Positions 1 to 6,712 of a stretch of 41,607 nt of DNA are shown here, one piece after another. Both the position numbers and the translations under genes were made by a program. This stretch comes from Robiginitalea marina (GTDB lineage Bacteria > Bacteroidota > Bacteroidia > Flavobacteriales > Flavobacteriaceae), in the NCBI RefSeq assembly GCF_024006985.1, contig NZ_JAMXIB010000017.1:1-41607 (forward strand), written 5' to 3'. The notes beneath the pieces are model-generated. The model was not told the DNA's origin. It searched no databases and saw only the letters and a list, made by a program, of their open reading frames with translations. Within the stretch, counting starts at the first letter, position 1, and every line of letters begins with the position of its first letter.

Positions 1-76
1 TATGTCAATGAACTCCTTAATCCACGCTCCTGAAAAACCCCGCTCAATAACCCACAGTTCCTCTCAAAAGCGGGTG

Positions 77-106
77 CAAATATAAGAGGGTTTTTTAGAT
101 ATCCAA
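77..106 (-). promoter_or_regulatory. Bacteroidota-type promoter reading out of the left edge
   Basis: On the minus strand there is TTG (104-106), a 19-base spacer, then TATATTTG (77-84), a full match to the flavobacterial TTG-N17-23-TAnnTTTG promoter. Transcription would start near 70 and run leftwards out of the window. The rest of 1-235 is AT-rich and has no credible gene. The minus-strand leader ends in AGTTCATTGACATA, which resembles the sequence I recall just upstream of 16S rRNA in flavobacteria, so an rRNA operon may lie beyond the edge; this is inference. Confidence 0.55.
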
Positions 107-235
107 CCAAAAAATGAGGATATTTTTTTTTCTTTTTTTGACACAAATGCTAACTTTATAGTCCTTAGTTTTTTGTCAAAAAACACCTCAGAAAAAGGAC
201 CCTAAATATAGTGCAAAACCTGTATTAACTCCAAG

Positions 236-922
236 TTAATTTCCAGATTTTTTTTTCTGGTTCCACCGATCGGAAAGGGTTGCGTAATCGTACCCAAGGA
301 CGGACGGCTGGCGTTCCAGCTGCCCGGCTGCAAAAGCCCTTTGGAGGATATCCTCTATCAGATAGTCTTCGTGGACATCTTCCGGATGGAATTCTTCCTT
401 GATGCTGATCTTGAACATACGGGCGGTAGTCTGATACCAGAACGCCCGCCAACCGCTTCGAAGCTCCTTAACCAGGTCGAAGGCCGTTTCCCCGGTCTGC
501 CGGTAAATGAGCTTTACAAGGATCTGCCCTTCGGTACGGGTAAGCTTCTTGAGCTCTGCAGAAAACTCTTCCTCTATATAGCGCTGAACTACCTTGGTGT
601 AGTCCTTGCGTTTTCGCCCTGATTCAATCCTGGCCAGCCTTTCATTGAGGGAGACCAGCCTTTCCGCCGCCAACTTGGCATAGGGATAAACCTTCAAGGT
701 CTTCCGCCTGAGGATATAATACCGGAGCTTCTCGTCATAGGAATCAAACTTCAGCTTTCCAAAAAGGAACACCTCCTCGAGTTCGATGGAGCTTCTGAAA
801 ATAGAATCGCCTTCAATGATGATCATCTTTTCCTGCAGGGAATCCAGAGGCACTTCGGGCAACTGGGCAAAAACCCCCGGGGACAGGAAAAACAACAACA
901 CGATCAAACGGTGACCCGCCAT
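236..922 (-). CDS. DUF4294 family exported protein
   Basis: This 228-residue protein begins with a signal peptide (residues 1-18, ending GVFA before Q). The body is rich in charged residues and helices and contains the stretch KTLKVYPYAKLAAERL near residue 75, typical of the DUF4294 family of Bacteroidota. The function of the family is unknown; the signal peptide places it in the envelope. An upstream TTG at 949 could extend it by nine residues, but ATG at 922 starts the signal peptide directly. A -7 element TACTTTTG lies at 947-954 on the minus strand, leaving a leader of about 20 bases, so the TTG at 949 would fall inside the promoter. Divergent from the M42 peptidase gene. Confidence 0.8.
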   Translation of the reverse strand: MAGHRLIVLLFFLSPGVFAQLPEVPLDSLQEKMIIIEGDSIFRSSIELEEVFLFGKLKFDSYDEKLRYYILRRKTLKVYPYAKLAAERLVSLNERLARIESGRKRKDYTKVVQRYIEEEFSAELKKLTRTEGQILVKLIYRQTGETAFDLVKELRSGWRAFWYQTTARMFKISIKEEFHPEDVHEDYLIEDILQRAFAAGQLERQPSVLGYDYATLSDRWNQKKKSGN

Positions 923-1023
923 GCGAAATTCGGATTTTATGCCCCCCAAAAGTACGGATAACCCGATTGAAAGGCTATTAAATAAAAGTGAATATTACTT
1001 AAGTTTGCATCAAACCAAAACTG

Positions 1024-2112
1024 ATGAATACCTCAAAAATCCTTACTGAGGAATCCCTGGGATTCTTTGAAAAATACCTGAACAACGCCTCCCCCACCGG
1101 CTATGAATGGGAGGGTCAAAAAATCTGGATGTCATACCTGAAACCCTATGTGGACCATTTTATCACCGACACGTACGGGACAGCCGTGGGGGTCATCAAC
1201 CCCGATGCCCCTTACCGGGTCGTGATAGAAGGTCACTCCGATGAAATTTCATGGTATGTGAATTACATCACCGATGAAGGGTTGATCTACGTGATCCGCA
1301 ACGGGGGAAGCGACCATCAGATCGCCCCCTCCAAATGGGTGAATATCCATACCGACAACGGAATTGTGAAAGGGGTTTTCGGGTGGCCGGCCATCCATAC
1401 CCGCGACAAGTCCAAGGAAGAACCCCCAAAGCTCGAAAACATTTTCATAGATATCGGGGCGAAGGATAAAAAGGAAGTGGAGAAAATGGGGGTGCACGTC
1501 GGGTGCGTCATCACCTATCCCGACACCTTCCAGGTCCTGAACAAAGACAAGTTTGTCTGCCGCGCCATCGATAACCGGGTCGGGGGGTTCATGATTGCCC
1601 AGGTGGCACGCCTGCTCCATGAAAACAAAATCAAACTCCCGTTTGGCCTGTATGTCACCAATTCGGTACAGGAAGAGATCGGCCTGAGGGGCGCTGAGAT
1701 GATCACGCAGCGGATCAAACCCCATGTGGCCCTCATCACCGATGTCTGCCACGATACCACAACCCCGATGATCGAAAAAAAGAGCGAAGGGCATATCGAA
1801 ATCGGGGCCGGGCCGGTGGTCTCCTATGCCCCGGCAGTTCAACACAAACTCAGGGAACGCATCCTGCAGACGGCCCGGGCCCATAAAATACCCTACCAGC
1901 GCCTTTCGGCCTCCCGGAGTACGGGAACAGATACAGATGCCTTCGCCTACAGCAACGGGGGGGTTGCAAGCGCCCTGATTTCCCTGCCCCTGAGGTATAT
2001 GCATACCACGGTGGAAATGGTACACCGCGATGACGTGGCCAATGTTATCCGACTGATCTATGAGACCCTCCTGACTATAAAGGAAGGGGAAACCTTTAGT
2101 TATTTTGACTAA
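1024..2112 (+). CDS. M42 family metallopeptidase (glutamyl aminopeptidase / FrvX-like)
   Basis: The 362-residue product matches the M42 family of dinuclear-metal cytoplasmic aminopeptidases, which form large tetrahedral oligomers and trim peptides. Metal and catalytic residues are visible in the usual order: H71 and D73 in EGHSDE, D183 in AIDNRVGG, E217-E218 in QEEIGLRGA, D240 in TDVCHD, and a late His in RYMHTTVE. Length is normal for the family. ATG at 1024 is preceded by a -7 element TAAGTTTG at 1000-1007. The Nudix gene follows after 26 bases on the same strand and may be co-transcribed. No signal peptide is seen. Substrate preference cannot be told from sequence. Confidence 0.92.
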   Translation: MNTSKILTEESLGFFEKYLNNASPTGYEWEGQKIWMSYLKPYVDHFITDTYGTAVGVINPDAPYRVVIEGHSDEISWYVNYITDEGLIYVIRNGGSDHQIAPSKWVNIHTDNGIVKGVFGWPAIHTRDKSKEEPPKLENIFIDIGAKDKKEVEKMGVHVGCVITYPDTFQVLNKDKFVCRAIDNRVGGFMIAQVARLLHENKIKLPFGLYVTNSVQEEIGLRGAEMITQRIKPHVALITDVCHDTTTPMIEKKSEGHIEIGAGPVVSYAPAVQHKLRERILQTARAHKIPYQRLSASRSTGTDTDAFAYSNGGVASALISLPLRYMHTTVEMVHRDDVANVIRLIYETLLTIKEGETFSYFD

Positions 2113-2138
2113 ACCTTCTTAAAAAACCGCCTGCTTCA

Positions 2139-2687
2139 ATGGAGGAACACCTGGAAATCTGGGACCCTTCGGGGGTCCCTACCGGAAAAACTGCCCCGAA
2201 ATCGGAAGTACACCGGGAAGGCTGGTTCCACCCCACGGTGCATATCTGGTTCTACACCCCCACAGGAAAGGTGCTCCTCCAAAAACGGGGCCCTGGGAAG
2301 GAGACGTTCCCGGGGCTCTGGGATGTCTCGGTAGCCGGCCATGTGCAGGCGGGGGAAACTCCCATGGAAGCCGCTATCAGGGAGGTAAAGGAAGAAATAG
2401 GGCTGGAAATTGCCCCTACAGCCTTAGCCTTCCTGGGGCGGTTTAAATCGGAACAGGCCCACCCGGGCGGCATCGTGGACCGGGAATTCCAGTACAGTTA
2501 CCTGAGCCAACTGACGGTGCCCCTGGACGCCCTGGTACCGCAGGCCGGGGAAGTGGAAGCCCTGGAAGTGAAACCCCTGATCCAATTTGCGGAAGAGGCC
2601 TGGGGGCTGGCGCGGCCTGGCCATTACGTGCCCCACTCCGGGGCGTATTACGGGGAGGTGGTCAGGGCGATAAAATCACGGCTTTAA
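2139..2687 (+). CDS. Nudix hydrolase (YfcD / IPP-isomerase-like subgroup)
   Basis: The 182-residue protein carries a full Nudix box: GHVQAGE, seven residues, then REVKEEIGL (around residues 67-89), giving the GX5EX7REUXEEXGU pattern that binds the metal and hydrolyses nucleoside-diphosphate-linked substrates. The lead-in E(I)WDPSGVPTG...VHREGWFHPTVHIW and QKRGPGKETFPGLWD is typical of the YfcD-like group, which resembles isopentenyl-diphosphate isomerase but is generally annotated as a hydrolase. Substrate unknown. It follows the M42 gene closely and its last 12 bases overlap the end of the convergent hisS gene. Confidence 0.88.
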   Translation: MEEHLEIWDPSGVPTGKTAPKSEVHREGWFHPTVHIWFYTPTGKVLLQKRGPGKETFPGLWDVSVAGHVQAGETPMEAAIREVKEEIGLEIAPTALAFLGRFKSEQAHPGGIVDREFQYSYLSQLTVPLDALVPQAGEVEALEVKPLIQFAEEAWGLARPGHYVPHSGAYYGEVVRAIKSRL

Positions 2688-4058
2688 GAGCCTGGAAAAA
2701 GACTCCCATTGCTCCAGGTCATAGGCCTGCTGTTCCCCGGTAGCCATATCCTTTACCATAAACGTGCCGGCCTGAAGTTCTTCGTTCCCGATCAGAACCA
2801 CATAAGGGACCTTCTTGCGGTCTGCGTATTTGAATTGTTTGGGGATCTTGGCCTGATCAGGGTACAGGTCGGCCCGGATGCCGCGGCTGCGAAGCCGCAG
2901 GACCAGCCTCAGGGCGGCCCGGGCTTCCTCCTTCCCAAAATTCAGGCAGAAAACTTCCACCGCCTGTTCCAGGGAAGCAGGGAACAGGTCCAGTGCTTCC
3001 ATGACAAGGTAAATCCGGTCGAGGCCAAAGGAAATACCCACCCCGCTCACCCCGGGGAGCCCGAAGATACCGGTGAGGTCATCATACCTTCCCCCACCCC
3101 CAATGGAACCCATGGGAACGGTCTCCGGGGCGGCCACCTCAAAGATCGCCCCCGTGTAATAGTTCAACCCGCGGGCCAGGGTAATGTCTACTTTGCAGGA
3201 AGCACTTTCCAGTCCAAGAGCCTCCGTAAGCGATAAGATTTCCTCGAGTTCAGCGACCCCTTCCATGCCGGTGGTGGATCGGGAAAGCAATTCCCTGAGG
3301 GCAGAAAACTGTTTTGACGCCGTGCCCCCCAGTTCGAACAGGGGCGCTGCTTTTTCTATCGCCTCTGCCGGGATCCCTTTTTCGAGCATTTCGGCCTCCA
3401 CCTTCTCCCTTCCGATCTTATCGAGTTTATCCAGGGCCACGGTGAAGTCGGTCAGGTGGTTTCCCGCCCCTATGGTTTCCGCGATCCCCGAGAGGATTTT
3501 CCGGTGGTTTATTTTTATGGTCACCCCACCAAGGCCCAGGGCGGTAAAAACCCGGTCGTAGAGCTGGATGAATTCCAGTTCCTGTATGATCCCCCCTGCG
3601 CCAACCACATCGGCATCGCACTGGTAGAATTCACGAAACCTTCCGCGCTGTGGCCGGTCCGCACGCCAAACAGGCTGCACCTGATACCTTTTGAAGGGGA
3701 AATCGATTTCGTTCTGGTGCATGACCACATAGCGCGCAAAGGGGACGGTAAGGTCGTACCTGAGGGCCTTTTCGCTGATCAGGGGAGTCAATTCCCTGAC
3801 GTCTTGCAGGCTTTTGGAACCGGGGGATACTTTTTTCAGGAAATCCCCGGAATTCAGGACTTTGAAAATAAGGCGATCGCCCTCCTCCCCGTACTTACCC
3901 ATGAGGGTATCGTAGTTTTCCATGGCCGGAGTCTCGATGGGCTGGAACCCGAAAAGTTCAAATTGCTGCCGGATGATTCCAATGATGTAATTACGGCGGG
4001 CTACTTCGTGAGGGCTGAAATCCCTTGTCCCTTTGGGTATGGAAGGTTTTTGTGCCAT
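2676..4058 (-). CDS. hisS: Histidyl-tRNA synthetase
   Basis: This class II synthetase charges tRNA-His with histidine. The 460-residue protein starts MAQKPSIPKGTRDFSP, the usual HisRS N-terminus, so ATG 4058 is chosen over an upstream extension without homology. Motif 2 appears as RFREFYQCDADVVG and the HisA loop as LARGLNYYTG, followed by motif 3 with GGGGRYDDL and GVGISFGLDR. The C-terminal anticodon-binding domain occupies about the last 100 residues. A -7 element TATATTTG lies at 4078-4085 on the minus strand, 19 bases before the start. It is downstream of and co-oriented with the 157-residue protein gene, whose stop lies 58 bases upstream. Confidence 0.97.
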   Translation of the reverse strand: MAQKPSIPKGTRDFSPHEVARRNYIIGIIRQQFELFGFQPIETPAMENYDTLMGKYGEEGDRLIFKVLNSGDFLKKVSPGSKSLQDVRELTPLISEKALRYDLTVPFARYVVMHQNEIDFPFKRYQVQPVWRADRPQRGRFREFYQCDADVVGAGGIIQELEFIQLYDRVFTALGLGGVTIKINHRKILSGIAETIGAGNHLTDFTVALDKLDKIGREKVEAEMLEKGIPAEAIEKAAPLFELGGTASKQFSALRELLSRSTTGMEGVAELEEILSLTEALGLESASCKVDITLARGLNYYTGAIFEVAAPETVPMGSIGGGGRYDDLTGIFGLPGVSGVGISFGLDRIYLVMEALDLFPASLEQAVEVFCLNFGKEEARAALRLVLRLRSRGIRADLYPDQAKIPKQFKYADRKKVPYVVLIGNEELQAGTFMVKDMATGEQQAYDLEQWESFSRLLKP

Positions 4059-4116
4059 GGTTCGCTGGGTAGTTGTGCAAATATAGCGGAAAGGGATGGT
4101 CCGGGGAGTCCTGCGG

Positions 4117-4590
4117 CTAGATTTCCAGGATTTCCTCAAACCAGCGGAAAAGCTCCCCTTTGGTAATACCCCCCCCTTGCTCGATCAGGCCGAATTTGTC
4201 CTGGTTGGGGTCAGCGGAATAAGCTTTTGAAGCGGTAAGGTACTCCACCCAATCGGACTGCCAGTTTTTTTTGAACCAGGCAAAGCCTTCCTCCTGCTGC
4301 AAATCCACCTCAGGGTTGTGCACGCGTACTGAGATGAGCTTCATTTCTTTTTCTGCACAATAAAACAGGTGCATATGCTGGGCGCTGATGTTTTCCAGGT
4401 ATGTTACCCGGCTGAGGACCCCTTCCCAGATCAGGTCGCTGAACACATCGATCTCTGCCTCCGCCACTTCTGGCTTTGATGCCTTAAGGGCCTGCCATTC
4501 TGCTGCGGTAATGGACTGGGTAGCCAGGAAATTAATGAATTCCGGATGAAGTTCCTCCAGCTGTTCCCGGGTGAGCCTTCTGTATTTCAT
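4117..4590 (-). CDS. Conserved flavobacterial protein of unknown function (DUF6495-like)
   Basis: The 157-residue protein has no signal peptide or membrane segment and is acidic, with many Trp and Phe residues. It opens MKYRRLTREQLEELHPEFI and has the central stretch EGVLSRVTYLENISAQHMH. I recall this pattern from a small Bacteroidota family, probably DUF6495, usually next to hisS or ribosomal genes, but cannot confirm the family number. It sits between the rplI operon terminator and hisS on the same strand and has no clear promoter of its own in the 67 bases upstream apart from the terminator hairpin. Function unknown. Confidence 0.75.
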   Translation of the reverse strand: MKYRRLTREQLEELHPEFINFLATQSITAAEWQALKASKPEVAEAEIDVFSDLIWEGVLSRVTYLENISAQHMHLFYCAEKEMKLISVRVHNPEVDLQQEEGFAWFKKNWQSDWVEYLTASKAYSADPNQDKFGLIEQGGGITKGELFRWFEEILEI

Positions 4591-4601
4591 AGGATAGCGG
4601 T

Positions 4602-4638
4602 ATCAAAAAAAATCCACCCTGCCGGCAGGGTGGATTTT
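4602..4638 (-). terminator. Rho-independent terminator of the rpsF-rpsR-rplI operon
   Basis: A perfect 15-base inverted repeat (arms 4609-4623 and 4624-4638, AAAATCCACCCTGCC and its complement) is followed on the minus strand by a run of eight T. It lies 20 bases past the rplI stop codon and would end the ribosomal operon before the DUF6495-like gene. Confidence 0.93.
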
Positions 4639-4657
4639 CAGTTGTATCAGGGGCCGC

Positions 4658-5110
4658 TTATTTTTTTTCGGCGACCACTTCAAATCCGAACTCTACCTGC
4701 ACCTCGCGGTGAAGGCGAATTTCAGCCTCATAGGGTCCGGCGCGTTTGATAGCCCCGCCCTTGATGAGGATGTATTTCTTGTCGATTTCATGTCCTTCCT
4801 TTTCCAGGGCCGCCGCCAGGTCGATGTTGGTTACCGAACCGAAGAGTTTGTCGGCTTCCCCGACTTTAGCCTCGATTTTTATTTCCAGCGTCTTCAGGGC
4901 CTCGGCCACTTTCCGGGCAGCTTCGACCACCTGTTTTTCCTTGTGGGCTTTTTGCCGCAGGTTTTCCGCCAGCACCTTGCGGGCAGAAGGCGTAGCCAGG
5001 ATTGCCAGCCCCTGGGGAATCAGGTAGTTGCGGCCGTAGCCATTCTTTACAGATACCACGTCGTCCTTGAACCCAAGGTTTTCGACGTCTTGCTTTAAGA
5101 TCAATTCCAT
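4658..5110 (-). CDS. rplI: 50S ribosomal protein L9
   Basis: The 150-residue protein matches L9 over its full length: the N-terminal rRNA-binding domain with the signature GYGRNYLIPQGLA (residues 24-36), the long connecting helix rich in Lys, Glu and Ala, and the C-terminal domain. It binds 23S rRNA at the base of the L1 stalk and helps keep the reading frame. It is the last gene of the rpsF-rpsR-rplI operon, 12 bases after rpsR, and is followed by a strong terminator. Confidence 0.98.
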   Translation of the reverse strand: MELILKQDVENLGFKDDVVSVKNGYGRNYLIPQGLAILATPSARKVLAENLRQKAHKEKQVVEAARKVAEALKTLEIKIEAKVGEADKLFGSVTNIDLAAALEKEGHEIDKKYILIKGGAIKRAGPYEAEIRLHREVQVEFGFEVVAEKK

Positions 5111-5122
5111 GTTTCCCTCAGT

Positions 5123-5419
5123 TTATTTTAGTAAATCTCCCACGTAAGGCATCAGGGCCAGGTGGCGGGACCTTTTTATCGCCTGGGCAACTTTCCGCTG
5201 GTATTTCAGGGAAGTACCCGTGAGCCTGCGGGGCAGGATTTTACCTTGTTCGTTAACCAGCTTCATCAGGAAATCCGGGTCTTTGTAGTCGATATACTTG
5301 ATTCCCGACTTCTTGAACCGGCAGTATTTTTTCTGCTTGCTGGTTTCTATGTTCAGCGGGGTTAGATACCGGATCTCCCCGTCTTTTTTGCCTTTTGCCT
5401 GTTGTTGTAGAGTGGCCAT
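5123..5419 (-). CDS. rpsR: 30S ribosomal protein S18
   Basis: The 98-residue protein carries the S18 core: [17 protein letters not shown], then [32 protein letters not shown], the conserved rRNA- and S6-binding segment. S18 pairs with S6 on the platform of the small subunit, which fits its position directly after rpsF. The spacing is 3 bases to rpsF and 12 bases to rplI. The N-terminal extension before KKYCRF (about 30 residues) is normal in Bacteroidota. Confidence 0.98.
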   Translation of the reverse strand: MATLQQQAKGKKDGEIRYLTPLNIETSKQKKYCRFKKSGIKYIDYKDPDFLMKLVNEQGKILPRRLTGTSLKYQRKVAQAIKRSRHLALMPYVGDLLK

Positions 5420-5422
5420 GTC

Positions 5423-5761
5423 TTACGCTTTTGCTTTTAGTTTGTTCCTACGTTTCTCCGCCCATTCGACGGCATGCTTGTCCAGTTTAACAGTAAGAAA
5501 CCGCATAATGCGCTCATCTCGTTTGAATTCCTGCTCATAGGGGCCTATGGCTTCCCCGGGGGCGGTGAATTCAAAGAGGTGGTAGAATCCACTCTTTTTG
5601 TGTTGAATGGGATAGGCCAGTTTTTTCAGGCCCCAGTCTTCCTTAGACACCATTTTGGCGCCGTGTTTTTTCAGGAAATCCTCGAATTTCTTTACTGTTT
5701 CCTCTATCTGGGTCTCAGATAGAACGGGATTTAAAATGAAAACAGTTTCGTAATGGTTCAT
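5423..5761 (-). CDS. rpsF: 30S ribosomal protein S6
   Basis: The 112-residue product has the S6 fold signature: YETVFILNPVLSE at the start, EDWGLKKLAYPIQHKKSGFYHLFEF in the middle and RDERIMRFLTVKLDKHA near the end. It partners S18 in the 30S platform. First gene of the rpsF-rpsR-rplI operon. The upstream promoter has TTG at 5815-5817 and TACTTTTG at 5787-5794 with a 20-base spacer, giving a leader of about 20-25 bases. Confidence 0.98.
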   Translation of the reverse strand: MNHYETVFILNPVLSETQIEETVKKFEDFLKKHGAKMVSKEDWGLKKLAYPIQHKKSGFYHLFEFTAPGEAIGPYEQEFKRDERIMRFLTVKLDKHAVEWAEKRRNKLKAKA

Positions 5762-5786
5762 AAAATGAAGTGTTTAAAAAGGAGCG

Positions 5787-5817
5787 CAAAAGTAATAAAT
5801 CTTTAATGCATTTACAA
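5787..5817 (-). promoter_or_regulatory. Promoter of the rpsF-rpsR-rplI operon
   Basis: TTG (5815-5817), 20-base spacer, TACTTTTG (5787-5794), read on the minus strand. Matches the flavobacterial housekeeping consensus and sits 25 bases before the rpsF ATG. Confidence 0.75.
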
Positions 5818-5957
5818 GAAATGGAAAAAAAGATCGTTATAGCTACAAGCATGCAAAAAACAGAGCTTAGCCTACAACCCAAAAATAGTGTTCAATTTAA
5901 ATTAGTCTATGGTCATCGTCAACAGTACAGTTATTGACACCATGTTCACAACTTTAC

Positions 5958-5989
5958 TTGTAGTTCATCGTGGTAATTAGGTACTTTGC
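5958..5989 (+). promoter_or_regulatory. Probable promoter of the LytTR regulator gene
   Basis: TTG at 5958-5960, a 21-base spacer and TACTTTGC at 5982-5989 resemble the flavobacterial promoter with one T missing from the -7 element. The gap to the ATG at 6020 is 30 bases. The remaining 258-base spacer between rpsF and this gene is AT-rich and holds no further gene. Confidence 0.5.
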
Positions 5990-6019
5990 CGATGATTTAA
6001 CCCCACAAATCAACCATTT

Positions 6020-6712
6020 ATGAAACTTAGGAGTATTGTCGTTGATGACTCATCAATGCAGCGAATGGCAGTCGCTAAATTGGTGAACAATCACCCAAAT
6101 CTTGCTTTGGTCGCTGAGTATAGCAATGCTATCGAGGCGAAAAATGGCATCAAGAACAACGAAATCGACCTTATTTTCCTGGATGTCGAAATGCCCATCA
6201 TCAGTGGCTTCGACCTTCTGGAATCTCTGGAAAACCCACCCCAGGTGATCCTGATTACCGGAAAACCGGACTACGCCCTGAAGGCCTTTGACTACGACGT
6301 TACCGATTACCTTCACAAACCCATCACCATGGCCCGCTTCGACGCTTCCGTAAAGCGTGCGGTAGCCAAGTTCGAACAAATGCACAAGGTGCACGAAGAT
6401 GAGGAACATATTTTCGTGAAGAGCAACCTGAAGAAGCGCAAAGTGGTCCTCAGCGACATCAAATGGGTGGAGGCCCTTGGGGATTATATCAAGCTCGTTA
6501 CTGACGAGGCCAACATCGTGATCCTCTCCACCATGAAGGCCTTTGAAAACCAGCTTCCCGCCGACAAGTTCCTCCGGATCCACAAATCTTACATCGTAAA
6601 CCTGGAGCGCATCGAAAAATACAACAGCAAGAATGTAGAAGTAGGCGGGCGTTCCATCCCCCTGAGCCGGAACAAAAAATCGGAACTGGCGGAAGCCCTC
6701 AGCAACGTCTAA
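6020..6712 (+). CDS. LytTR-family response regulator (LytR/AlgR type)
   Basis: The 230-residue protein has a receiver domain (about 1-120) and a LytTR DNA-binding domain (about 130-228). The receiver shows acidic residues D9-D10, the phosphoacceptor D55 in LIFLDVEMP, the conserved Thr in LITGKPDYA and Lys in YLHKPI. The LytTR domain has the typical VEALGDYIKL and FLRIHKSYIVNLERIEKY motifs. No sensor kinase lies next to it, so it is an orphan regulator in this window. Its stop codon (6710-6712) directly abuts the stop of the convergent priA gene. Target genes cannot be deduced. Confidence 0.95.
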   Translation: MKLRSIVVDDSSMQRMAVAKLVNNHPNLALVAEYSNAIEAKNGIKNNEIDLIFLDVEMPIISGFDLLESLENPPQVILITGKPDYALKAFDYDVTDYLHKPITMARFDASVKRAVAKFEQMHKVHEDEEHIFVKSNLKKRKVVLSDIKWVEALGDYIKLVTDEANIVILSTMKAFENQLPADKFLRIHKSYIVNLERIEKYNSKNVEVGGRSIPLSRNKKSELAEALSNV

